A stretch of DNA of 64,000 bases, taken from contig NZ_JAGSYI010000002.1 in assembly GCF_025685625.1 (NCBI RefSeq), positions 806,001-870,000 of the forward strand, written 5' to 3'. Below, in pieces: positions 35,107-42,952 of the stretch. Below the pieces are notes generated by a model. That model made no database searches. It saw only the letters and a list, made by a program, of their open reading frames with translations, and was not told the DNA's origin. The translations under genes and the position numbers were made by a program. Within the stretch, counting starts at the first letter, position 1. Every line of letters starts with the position of its first letter. The DNA is from Acidicapsa acidisoli. Its GTDB lineage: Bacteria; Acidobacteriota; Terriglobia; Terriglobales; Acidobacteriaceae.

Positions 35107-36292
35107 GATGAAGTGCCTCCAGTGTATCGAGAATGACGTGATATGCGGAGGCTTGTACCTCCTGAATGCGCGGAATGTAGTCGCTGCGGATGATGATGGG
35201 GAAATCGGCCAGGCTGCGTCGCGCGATTTCGCCACCATCGTTGCCAAGCAGAGCGATTGTCAACAGCTTGCGTTTGCGCGCCTCTTCGAGAGCGGAGACA
35301 ATGTTGCGCGAGCCGCCGCTGGTGGAGATGCCGATGGCGACGTCGTGAGGCTGTGCCTGCGCCATGAGTTGGCGCAGGAAGATCACTTCTACCCCGATGT
35401 CGTTGGCGAGCGCGGTCAGGTTGGCTGGTTCCATGGAGAGCGAGATCGCAGGAATGGCGTGGCGGCCTGGTTGCGGCAACACGCAGTCCATCGCCCAGTC
35501 GTTGGCGTCGGTCGCGGAGCCGCCATTGCCGAAGAGGATGAGCTTTCCCCCAAGCAACAGGCGCTCGTGAATGGCGATTGCCGCGGCACCGATCCCCTCT
35601 GACTCTTCTTTGGCTAACCGTGTGCGCAGCGCCGTGTCGTCGCGTACTTTCATTTGAATGGACGACGCAACTTCATCTACGAGAGATGAGGTTTTTTGCT
35701 TCTGCTGGCCGAGGAATGGATAGAGAAAGCCGGCATCGCCTACGTCCTGGCCCAGCTCGCGATGTTCGAGGAAGACATGCACTGTCTCCCAGAGCGTGTG
35801 GTAGAAAATCTCGACAAGCTCCTGATGAATGAAGGGGTCTTTGATGTCTGTCTGGAGCGCGTAGGAACCAAATGGGCCGGGAAGAGCGAAGGTCATGGCG
35901 CCGCGAGCGCTGGCTGATGCAAGAGCCGCCCACACCTCTGCGTCCCCTTCGGGCGGACCGAAGCCGAAGACGATGTCGTCGCTTCTCAGGATGGCTTCGA
36001 GCCAGGGCCGGCCGAGGGCTGACAGGTCGAGCGCAGGGAGGGCACGCTTGCCGACGATAACCGGATGGACAAACTCGACGGAGACGTGCTGGGCATCGGT
36101 CGAATACGGGCCGCACCCCAAGGCGAGCAAACGCCCGCCGCTCAAAAAACGCTCCGCCATATCCCGGCAGGCCAGGGCCAGTGGGCGGGCCTCACGGGTG
36201 AAGAAGTCTTCGAGAATCGAATTGCGGCGCAGCAGGCGTTCCTCTATCTGTGCTGCGAGATTGCAGGCAGTTGGCATGGCGAGACCTAGCAT
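35093..36292 (-). CDS. Double SIS-domain protein, GmhA-like, in the hyp operon
   Basis: The 399-residue protein contains two sugar-isomerase (SIS) domains. The first (about 30-190) is diverged (GGRLLALGCGPYSTDAQH). The second (about 230-399) has the clear phosphoheptose-isomerase signatures LILFGNGGSATDAND, IGISTSGGSRNIV and LGNDGGEIARR, with a YHVILDTLE C-terminal helix. GmhA makes D-glycero-manno-heptose 7-phosphate for LPS, but this gene is embedded between hypE and hypF with overlaps on both sides. A hydrogenase-linked role is therefore likely although unknown. ATG 36292 overlaps hypE by 7 bases; ATG 36277 is an alternative. Confidence 0.8.
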   Translation of the reverse strand: MLGLAMPTACNLAAQIEERLLRRNSILEDFFTREARPLALACRDMAERFLSGGRLLALGCGPYSTDAQHVSVEFVHPVIVGKRALPALDLSALGRPWLEAILRSDDIVFGFGPPEGDAEVWAALASASARGAMTFALPGPFGSYALQTDIKDPFIHQELVEIFYHTLWETVHVFLEHRELGQDVGDAGFLYPFLGQQKQKTSSLVDEVASSIQMKVRDDTALRTRLAKEESEGIGAAAIAIHERLLLGGKLILFGNGGSATDANDWAMDCVLPQPGRHAIPAISLSMEPANLTALANDIGVEVIFLRQLMAQAQPHDVAIGISTSGGSRNIVSALEEARKRKLLTIALLGNDGGEIARRSLADFPIIIRSDYIPRIQEVQASAYHVILDTLEALHHARA

Positions 36293-37407
36293 ATTCGCGG
36301 CAGCGGGTCGCCGACGAGCATGTCGATGATCCGCGAGCCGCCGTAGCGGGTGTTGACGAGAACTGCGTTGGCTGGCTCTTCCCGAATCTCTCCGATGATG
36401 CGGGCATCTTCGCCGCCTTCGGTTAGTTGAATTGCGTTCAAAGCCATATCGGCGTATTCGGGTGCGACTACGGCGAGAAACTGGCCTTCATTGGCGATGT
36501 GAAGCGGATCGAGGCCGAGCAGTTCACAAGCGCCGCGAACGGCTTCATGGATCGGGATCTCTTCTTCGAGCAACTCGACTCCCAACCCGCAATCGCGCGC
36601 CAGCTCGTTGAGGGCCGTCGCCACACCGCCGCGGGTGGGGTCGCGCATCCAGCGAATACCGGGACCGGCCTCGGCGGCGAGCGCCTCAACCATGGGCAGA
36701 ACCGAGCGGGTGTCGGAGCAGAGATCTGCCTCCAGATCAAGTTCGCCACGGGCAAGGAGGATGGTTATGCCGTGATCGCCGATTGGCCCGGAAATCAACA
36801 CTCTGTCGCCTGGCCGGACGGTTCGCGCGTCGATGTTCACGCCGAGTATGGGGCTGCCGATGCCCGCGGTGGTGATGTACATGCCATCGGCCTTGCCGCG
36901 TTCGACGACCTTGGTGTCTCCTCCGACCATAGCCACACCTGCGCGCTTGAGAGCAGCGGACATGGACCGAACCTCGGCTTCGAGGATGCTGCTGGAGAGG
37001 CCTTCTTCGAGAACAAAGGTTACGACCATAGCACGCGCCCTGGCCCCGGAAACGGCGAGATCATTCATGGTTCCGTTTACGGCAAGTTCGCCGATGGAGC
37101 CGCCGGGAAAGCGCAGCGGCTTGACGACGAAGCTGTCAGTGGTGAAATGAACCGACGCGCCGCCAATCTCAATACGGGCTGCGTCAGTCAGCGCTCCGTC
37201 TGACGCGGAGACCAGGAGTGGCGCAAACAGGCCCTCGACCAGCCTGCGGCTGGCTTTGCCGCCCGCACCGTGAGACATTTCAATCTGCGGGTCGCGGAAG
37301 CGAACGACCGATGAAGTGCTGGCGGATGAGTCGTCGGTCTTCAGGCTACTGCGGTGATTGAGGTCACCAGCGACTTCCGGTACTCGTAGTTGTAATACGC
37401 TGCGCAT
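36286..37407 (-). CDS. hypE: HypE, hydrogenase thiocarboxamide dehydratase
   Basis: HypE dehydrates the carbamoyl group carried on its C-terminal cysteine to thiocyanate, giving the CN ligand. The protein ends in the diagnostic PRIC (final Cys). It has the PurM-like motifs MSHGAGGKASRRLVE, FTTDSFVVKPLRFPGGSIGELAVNGT, GGDTKVVERGKADG and RDPTRGGVATALNELA. Start ATG 37407 gives about 373 residues and overlaps hypD by 67 bases. ATG 37458 would add a longer non-conserved leader. Confidence 0.94.
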   Translation of the reverse strand: MRSVLQLRVPEVAGDLNHRSSLKTDDSSASTSSVVRFRDPQIEMSHGAGGKASRRLVEGLFAPLLVSASDGALTDAARIEIGGASVHFTTDSFVVKPLRFPGGSIGELAVNGTMNDLAVSGARARAMVVTFVLEEGLSSSILEAEVRSMSAALKRAGVAMVGGDTKVVERGKADGMYITTAGIGSPILGVNIDARTVRPGDRVLISGPIGDHGITILLARGELDLEADLCSDTRSVLPMVEALAAEAGPGIRWMRDPTRGGVATALNELARDCGLGVELLEEEIPIHEAVRGACELLGLDPLHIANEGQFLAVVAPEYADMALNAIQLTEGGEDARIIGEIREEPANAVLVNTRYGGSRIIDMLVGDPLPRIC

Positions 37408-38468
37408 GAGCCCTCCGACGAAACCATCAGCGCGCCAATGGGATGTTCCGGGGTGCATTCCTTACCAAACAACTTGCATTGCGCGGGTTTCAAAACGCCT
37501 TTGAGCACTTCTCCACATTGGGCCGACTTCGGGTCCGCGACTCGCGTCTCGGGTACGCCGTAACGCCGCTCGGCATCGAATGCGGCGTATTTCTCGCGAA
37601 TGCGAAGAGCCGACTGCGAGATGAAGCCCAGTCCACGCCACTCGAAGTATGGCCGTAGTTCGAAGACCTCGGCCATGGCTCTCAGCGCCGCGCGGTTGCC
37701 TTCCCAGGGGACGACGCGCTTGTACTGATTCTCGACTCTGGCCTCGCCTGCCTTCAATTGCTGCAGCAACATGATGATGGATTGCAATAGATCGAGCGGC
37801 TCGAAGCCTGAGGTGACAACCGGCTTGCCCTCATTTTTCGCGATCCATTCATACGGTCTGCAACCGATCACCGCTGAAACATGGCCTGGCCCGATGAAGC
37901 CATCGAGCCGCATGTCGGGCGAATCGAGGATAGCGCGAATGGCAGGGACGATGGTGACGTGATTGCAGAAGACAGAGAAATTTTCGATGCCCTCAGCCTC
38001 AGCGCTCATCAGAGTAAGCGCTGTGGAGGGCGATGTAGTCTCAAAGCCGATGGCGAAGAAGATAACTTCCTTGTCGGGGTTCTTGCGAGCCAATTGCAGT
38101 GCGTCTGCGGGAGAATACACGATGCGCACATCTGTGCCACGGGCTTTGTGTTCAAATGGGCTGCCGTGGGCCCCAGGCACACGCATCATGTCACCGAAAG
38201 CTGCGAAGATTCTGTTCGGTTCACGAGCGATCATCAGCCCGTCGTCGATCCTGCCCATTGGAAGTACGCAGACTGGGCAACCAGGACCATGAATCAGCTC
38301 AACGTTCGAGGGCAGAAGGTCCTTCAATCCGAAGCGGTAGATGGCATGAGTGTGGCCTCCGCATACCTCCATGATCCGGTAATGGCGGTCTGGGTCGACG
38401 AGACGGTAGATCTCTTGGGATGCCTTGGTGATGAGTTCTGGATCACGGAATTCGTCCACATATTGCAT
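37341..38468 (-). CDS. hypD: HypD, Fe-(CN)2CO cofactor assembly scaffold
   Basis: HypD, with HypC, holds the iron while its CN and CO ligands are added, and carries a [4Fe-4S] cluster. The 375-residue protein shows IMEVCGGHTHAIYRFGLKDLLP, the active-site GPGCPVCVLP, FAIGFETTSPSTALTL, and the C-terminal cluster motif region FGKECTPEHPIGALMVSSEGSC. The translation start region GGAGACACTACG-ATG is identical to that of the hydrogenase large subunit gene. The gene is 34 bases downstream of hypC. Confidence 0.95.
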   Translation of the reverse strand: MQYVDEFRDPELITKASQEIYRLVDPDRHYRIMEVCGGHTHAIYRFGLKDLLPSNVELIHGPGCPVCVLPMGRIDDGLMIAREPNRIFAAFGDMMRVPGAHGSPFEHKARGTDVRIVYSPADALQLARKNPDKEVIFFAIGFETTSPSTALTLMSAEAEGIENFSVFCNHVTIVPAIRAILDSPDMRLDGFIGPGHVSAVIGCRPYEWIAKNEGKPVVTSGFEPLDLLQSIIMLLQQLKAGEARVENQYKRVVPWEGNRAALRAMAEVFELRPYFEWRGLGFISQSALRIREKYAAFDAERRYGVPETRVADPKSAQCGEVLKGVLKPAQCKLFGKECTPEHPIGALMVSSEGSCAAYYNYEYRKSLVTSITAVA

Positions 38469-38502
38469 CGTAGTGTCTCCGTATCAAGCAATGAGCAAAG
38501 TC

Positions 38503-38808
38503 TTAGTTGGGAAAATCGGGACCATAGCGAGTTGCACCTTCTTCTAGTCCGTAACCACGAACCTCCTCCATCGCCTGTTCCGTTTCGCCGAGCATGGAGA
38601 GCAGACGCATCTGCTCGGCCGCATCGAACTCACTGATCTTAGACATAGCGAAGCCGACGTGAATCAGCACCCAATCGCCTGTCTTGGGCAAATCGTCCGC
38701 GAGCAGACCGAGTTGAACTTTGCGGCGTACGCCGGCGACTTCGACGACGCCCACCTGATGCTGGCCGGAGACGAGTTCGACAATCCTACCCGGTATCGCT
38801 AGACACAT
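38503..38808 (-). CDS. hypC: HypC, hydrogenase maturation chaperone
   Basis: HypC carries the iron precursor to the large subunit. The 101-residue protein starts MCLAIPGRIVEL with the essential Cys2 and has the family core KTGDWVLIHVGFAMSKISE. It is slightly longer than typical, with a C-terminal tail after residue 85. It opens the hypC-D-E-SIS-Grx-F-A-B series and lies 52 bases below the YceI-like gene. Confidence 0.95.
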   Translation of the reverse strand: MCLAIPGRIVELVSGQHQVGVVEVAGVRRKVQLGLLADDLPKTGDWVLIHVGFAMSKISEFDAAEQMRLLSMLGETEQAMEEVRGYGLEEGATRYGPDFPN

Positions 38809-38860
38809 TGCTTTGCCCGCTTTCGCTCCAACGTTTCATGAGTTATAACATTCATCGTTG

Positions 38861-39481
38861 TCATCCTTGTTGCCGCGCCACCATCTCGAACGAGAATTTG
38901 AGTTCATCTTTGATTTTGAGTGCACCGCCCATTACGGAGAGTGGTCTAATCGCGTATTCGGATTGCCTCAAGATAAATTCACCGGAGGCCCGGAGCATCT
39001 CGTCATACATGGCAATGCGCGCTGTCAAAGGCTGGTTACGAGTTACTCCATGGAAACTCAAATTGCCATTGAGCATAGCGGAATACAGAGCTCCGTCGAT
39101 CCTGGTAATGGAAACCACCGCAGCCTCATAGACAATCTCGGGATGCGCTGCGACCTCGATTACCTGTTCATTCATCAGCTTCTCAATCTCGCGTCGATCC
39201 TTGTCGGTGATGTCGTCCAGAACGCTTAATGAGGACGCCTGGATCGACAGCTGGAATCCGCCTCCTTTGAGATCGTCAGGATTGAAGTCCACGGCGCCTG
39301 CAAATTTGCGGATGCCGATGGTTGGGTTATGCCCCATGGCAGATAAGACGCCAGTAGCGAATGCCTGCACGGTAAACCTGCTGGCTTTGGGGTCTATGAC
39401 GAAGTGCGCGAGTTTTGTTGCTGCAGCTTCCATGGAATCTGTCACGATTTCCCTTGCTCCATCCATGCGAATAGAGCCCAT
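38861..39481 (-). CDS. YceI-like lipocalin-fold protein in the hydrogenase operon
   Basis: The product of up to 206 residues resembles YceI-family proteins, which bind isoprenoid or quinone-like ligands in a beta-barrel: FVIDPKASRFTVQAFATG, AVDFNPDDL, KDRREIEKLMNEQVIEVAAHPEIVYEA and GNLSFHGVTRNQPLTARI are family-like. No signal peptide is evident, so a cytosolic form is likely. ATGs at 39481, 39466 and 39433 are all possible starts. Its place between the hydrogenase protease and hypC hints at quinone coupling or storage, but this is inference. Confidence 0.7.
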   Translation of the reverse strand: MGSIRMDGAREIVTDSMEAAATKLAHFVIDPKASRFTVQAFATGVLSAMGHNPTIGIRKFAGAVDFNPDDLKGGGFQLSIQASSLSVLDDITDKDRREIEKLMNEQVIEVAAHPEIVYEAAVVSITRIDGALYSAMLNGNLSFHGVTRNQPLTARIAMYDEMLRASGEFILRQSEYAIRPLSVMGGALKIKDELKFSFEMVARQQG

Positions 39482-39505
39482 TCCGCTCTTCGGCTTTGAC
39501 GCCTC

Positions 39506-39721
39506 TTACATCGACCGCAGTTTGAAGTACCGCTCGACATCCGGTATGACGGTTTGCGCAAGGTTGCCAACTCCGAGCTGGGACATGTAGCGGCGGATCA
39601 TGGGGTTGGAGAGGATGAGTCCTGCTCCAAACACCATGAGGGCGACACCGCCGAGCAAGTACAGCGTGTCCTTATCGTTGCTCAATCCTGCGCGGTTCGC
39701 TTCAATCAGAGCCGTTGCCAT
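39506..39721 (-). CDS. Small single-helix membrane protein of the hydrogenase operon
   Basis: A 71-residue protein with one membrane helix (TLYLLGGVALMVFGAGLILS) flanked by a polar N-terminus and an amphipathic C-terminus (RRYMSQLGVGNLAQTVIPDVERYFK). I recognise no named family. The position among hydrogenase genes suggests a membrane anchor or adaptor for the otherwise soluble hydrogenase, in the sense that membrane association needs some partner. That is inference only. GGAGAA precedes the ATG. Confidence 0.68.
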   Translation of the reverse strand: MATALIEANRAGLSNDKDTLYLLGGVALMVFGAGLILSNPMIRRYMSQLGVGNLAQTVIPDVERYFKLRSM

Positions 39722-39755
39722 ACTGTTCTCCTTTACCGAGTCAAGTGGGTTAATT

Positions 39756-40577
39756 TCACAGTTTCTCTTTATTCAGAATTCGATTTACCAGCGAGGTGGT
39801 TGTAGTTACGGCTTCCGCAACCGCAGCCTCGACGGGCGCGCTAAGTCCCATATGTCCCTCGTCTCCGCCCAAAGTCGCGGGTTCGCAGCCTACCAGGAGC
39901 ACTCGTTTGAGTGGCCCATTCATTGCGCGGGCCATGCGCAGTACGTTCATCGGATGCATGCTGTGCGGTTCGACGAAGTTTGGTTCGGATGCGGAAATCT
40001 TATCTGCATCCGGCTCCATAATGGAGACGGTTCCCGGTGGTTGTCCATGGGGATACGCGTCGATGAGGATGGTGGTTTCATAGCCGTCCTGCAAGGCGTA
40101 GGCCAGGTCGAGGCCGCGGATGCCGAAGTCAATCACACGCACTGCGGCGGGCAACTCGCATTTCGCCAGTCGACGAATCACCTCCACTCCGAATGCGTCG
40201 TCGCCGAAGAAGATGTTACCTATACCGGCGACGAGAATCTCCGGCTTCGCTGACAACGCTTTGACTGTCTGCTGATCTGGTGGGAGCAACTCGACTTCCG
40301 GGGGGCTGAAGAAGAAGCGGTGACCGGGTTGGCGCATCATGCCTAGATCACGTCCGGGATCATCCTCAAGCACCACGCAGATATGTATTTCACCTTCGTA
40401 GTCCTGCTCAAGACTCTCGATCGTTGCGATTTGTCCACGCAGGGCGATATCCAGAATATCGCCACCGTCTTTGGGATGGAGGCGCACGCGGTCTCCGGTT
40501 CTCAACTCGTCGCCGTTGACATACACGTGGTCGACTATGGCGTTGTCCTCGAGAAGGTTCCATTCCCATTCATTCAT
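39756..40577 (-). CDS. Hydrogenase maturation protease fused to an N-terminal beta-domain
   Basis: The C-terminal half (about 110-273) is a HyaD/HupD-type endopeptidase that removes the large-subunit C-terminal peptide once nickel is in. It has the GIGNIFFGDDAFGVEVIRRL nickel-sensing Asp region, IDAYPHGQPPGTV and EPHSMHPMNVLRMA. The N-terminal half (about 1-100) is a separate domain, with GDRVRLHPKDGGDILDIALRGQIATIE and the segment from ICVVLEDDPGRDLG to GHRFFFSPPEVELL. Such a domain is found fused or adjacent in group 1h loci and its function is not known to me. The ATG overlaps the upstream gene by 4 bases. Confidence 0.87.
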   Translation of the reverse strand: MNEWEWNLLEDNAIVDHVYVNGDELRTGDRVRLHPKDGGDILDIALRGQIATIESLEQDYEGEIHICVVLEDDPGRDLGMMRQPGHRFFFSPPEVELLPPDQQTVKALSAKPEILVAGIGNIFFGDDAFGVEVIRRLAKCELPAAVRVIDFGIRGLDLAYALQDGYETTILIDAYPHGQPPGTVSIMEPDADKISASEPNFVEPHSMHPMNVLRMARAMNGPLKRVLLVGCEPATLGGDEGHMGLSAPVEAAVAEAVTTTTSLVNRILNKEKL

Positions 40578-41641
40578 CGGAGCTCCTCATTGACTGGAGT
40601 CAAGCCGCGCAGTACTCCGTGCAGCTTCAAGAATTGCTCATCCGGCATGGATTCTGTGCGTTCAAGAATCGCGCGTGTGCGATCGTCGGACTGCCGCATC
40701 TCGCGCTTCTCGTCGTCAGTCAGGGTGAGAATTCGCAGGGAAAGAATCTCGTCGATCTCGGTGGAGTCAAAGAGATTGCCTGCGCTCTCAGGAGCAATTT
40801 GCGGGTAGTCGTAAAGGATGATCGGCGAAGATAGGACTGTATCTGCGTGCTTCGCAGCTTTGTCACCGACAAGAACCGGCCATGTGCCAACGTTGTTACA
40901 CTCTGTGGCAAAGTCTTTCAAGTCTGGCGGAGGCTCAAGCAGGGATACGAATTCACCTAGCTCGACACCAAGAACCGTGTGCGCCGAGACCATCGAAAAC
41001 ATGAGGACAGCTTCGCGTTCCTCCGATTCAAGTTCGTCATTGCCAGCCAGATTACTAACTTGCACCTGGAGCCGGAAGAGGCCGTCGTGGCAACGCTGCG
41101 AGGATAATTGAACCGATCCTGTCAACGTCTCCCACTGGCGGACAATTGCTCCTTCTTCCCTGCCCTGCTCATCCACCAGATACTCCACAGTCTTCCCTTT
41201 CGGAAACGTGAACTGTATGCACGAATGCGACAAAAGATTCGTCGGATCAAGCTCTCCATAAGTAAGATCCCGTTCAACTGCCTCCTGCCACGGTAGATAG
41301 ACTCGACCGCATGATTCGAAACTATCGACGAATTCATATAGACGAGACGCTTCAACGCGTTCTTCAGATTTCGATGTGTTGAGCCGGGCGATGGATCGCT
41401 GAACAATTTGAAGGAAACGCACCTTCACTGTGAGACGCGTCGAGTCCGATACTCTGACCAGGCACTCGGTCTGCATCGAGGAAGCTTCCGATCCCAACTG
41501 AAGGTCGCACCAGGATTGGGGATAGAGCACGCCGAAGTTCCATCGCTGCTGGTTTTTGATCGACGACTGTCTATAGGGATACAGCATATATCCCTCATAG
41601 AGTACGGCTTCGGCGATCTCTTCGACGCGATCCAGATTCAT
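40574..41641 (-). CDS. Conserved group 1h hydrogenase-cluster protein of unknown function
   Basis: The 355-residue protein starts MNLDRVEEIAEAVLYEGYMLYPYR and carries QQRWNFGVLYP, NVGTWPVLVGD, SSPIILYDYPQIAPESAG and FDSTEIDEILSLRILTLTDDEKREMR. I recall closely similar proteins from high-affinity hydrogenase loci of Actinobacteria and Acidobacteria, without an assigned activity. No metal-binding cysteine cluster or membrane helix is visible. Start 41641 is chosen on conservation; the frame extends to 41704. It overlaps its neighbours on both sides. Confidence 0.8.
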   Translation of the reverse strand: MNLDRVEEIAEAVLYEGYMLYPYRQSSIKNQQRWNFGVLYPQSWCDLQLGSEASSMQTECLVRVSDSTRLTVKVRFLQIVQRSIARLNTSKSEERVEASRLYEFVDSFESCGRVYLPWQEAVERDLTYGELDPTNLLSHSCIQFTFPKGKTVEYLVDEQGREEGAIVRQWETLTGSVQLSSQRCHDGLFRLQVQVSNLAGNDELESEEREAVLMFSMVSAHTVLGVELGEFVSLLEPPPDLKDFATECNNVGTWPVLVGDKAAKHADTVLSSPIILYDYPQIAPESAGNLFDSTEIDEILSLRILTLTDDEKREMRQSDDRTRAILERTESMPDEQFLKLHGVLRGLTPVNEELR

Positions 41642-42288
41642 GATTTCACCAACTCCTCTGCAAGCAGCATCCTCTCCAGCGCCTGTTCCCACGTAGGGAT
41701 GCAATGTTGCATCTTGTATAGATAAAGACGATTAAAGACATCACGACGCAGGCTAATCCAAACACCGTTCGGGTAGTATGTATCCATCATTTCGCGCCAC
41801 ACTTTCACCGGCAGCTTAAATCTTGCTTCCTGTTCCCATGAGATGGGTGCTACTTGCAGCGCGCTATCGAGTGGTGCATAGAAGACGGTGCCGCTAAAGA
41901 GCATGAGTAAGGGGATTTCACCGTCGGAAAGACCCTCAAAATACTTCGTTGCGGCGACGTTGAAGTCGAAGGTACACGGGACCTGAAGATCAACAGTAGT
42001 AGTAGCGCCCTCGAAGCCGGGAACGACCAGGTTGACGTGGGTCCACAGCATGCTACGCAGAGTCTGGCTCCATCGATCTGGCTCGCCAAAAAGATCGCGC
42101 ATGCGGCCTTGTTCCTCTGGAGTATAGCGGCGGCGGGTGACTTCGATCTGTATCTGGCAACGCAACGCAACGGTGTGAATGGCCTCGTCGGATTTAGCGT
42201 TTCTGATTTTCAGCCTAAAGGCAAGCATGGGAACAGCCGCGAACGGGACGATTTCCACTGCATCGATATGGAAGCTCAGATCAGGCAT
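41638..42288 (-). CDS. DUF6084-like hydrogenase-cluster protein
   Basis: A 216-residue soluble protein, PDLSFHIDAVEIVPFAAVPMLAFRLKI at the start and GVWISLRRDVFNRLYLYKMQH near the end. It resembles the uncharacterised DUF6084 family seen beside group 1h hydrogenases. Conserved patterns (YTPEEQGRMRDLFGEPDRW, LWTHVNLVVPGFEG, LLLMLFSGTVFY) suggest a beta-rich fold. It overlaps the next gene by 4 bases and the previous by 8. The function is unknown, and the family name is from memory and needs a profile search. Confidence 0.72.
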   Translation of the reverse strand: MPDLSFHIDAVEIVPFAAVPMLAFRLKIRNAKSDEAIHTVALRCQIQIEVTRRRYTPEEQGRMRDLFGEPDRWSQTLRSMLWTHVNLVVPGFEGATTTVDLQVPCTFDFNVAATKYFEGLSDGEIPLLMLFSGTVFYAPLDSALQVAPISWEQEARFKLPVKVWREMMDTYYPNGVWISLRRDVFNRLYLYKMQHCIPTWEQALERMLLAEELVKS

Positions 42289-42952
42289 ATAGCCCTCCGC
42301 TGACAGGTTCTGCCTTCGAGCGCAACTCCGTGAAAAACCGGCCGATCTCGGCCCATACTTCTGCGCCTCCGGAAAGGCCCCGCCAGTTTGCGCGGATGAG
42401 GCCGACGAGTTTGTAGCACTCGTCGATTGGCGCGATGTAATATTCGGCGCGCGTCATACCGTACGCGTGGCCTACGCGATTAACAAGCAGTGCTTCGATG
42501 TCTGGGCGCATTGCATGCAGTACTGGATTGTCATCTGCAATCTCATTCCATGCTTCGAGCGGCAGCAGGGATTCAACTGCGCCGGCTGGACTCGGATAAA
42601 GGGCGATCATCCTGTTCTCGGCACTAGAGCGAAAGAAGTATGCCATATTGATGGGAATGAGAAGACTCTCCCATTGCCCATCAGTCATGACGAAGTTGAC
42701 GAGATACTGAGCGCTTCTCGCGACACGTTTGTACTTTGATCTTTCCATGCCATCGAAGAGCATGGCGCATGCGTCGCAGGCGCAGAGAATCTGGCGGGAG
42801 GCAAGTTCGATCAAGTGCGCATGGTCATGAATCAAGCCTGCGCTGCAGAGTTCGCAGAATTCGGTTGCACGTGATGTCGACCGCCTTGTGCGCGTGAACT
42901 GACGCAGCGCTCCGAAGGCCTGATCGAATGAAACGGTGGGCTCCTCATTCAT
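42281..42952 (-). CDS. DUF5947-like hydrogenase-cluster protein with cysteine motifs
   Basis: From ATG 42952 the 223-residue protein has a possible metal or FeS site near the N-terminus, CELCSAGL, a His-rich stretch HDHAHLIE, and CACDACAMLF about thirty residues later. The remainder (TDGQWESLLIPINMAYFFRSS, ALYPSPAGAVESLLPLEAWNEI) matches what I recall of DUF5947 proteins from group 1h loci. A metal-handling or electron-transfer role is plausible by motif and place. The start overlaps the NifU-like gene by 8 bases. Confidence 0.75.
   Translation of the reverse strand: MNEEPTVSFDQAFGALRQFTRTRRSTSRATEFCELCSAGLIHDHAHLIELASRQILCACDACAMLFDGMERSKYKRVARSAQYLVNFVMTDGQWESLLIPINMAYFFRSSAENRMIALYPSPAGAVESLLPLEAWNEIADDNPVLHAMRPDIEALLVNRVGHAYGMTRAEYYIAPIDECYKLVGLIRANWRGLSGGAEVWAEIGRFFTELRSKAEPVSGGLYA

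Noticed and set aside
31531-38808. A second, partial hydrogenase maturation set
   Set aside because: Each of hypA-F occurs once only; the SIS and glutaredoxin-like genes are insertions rather than remnants of another set.
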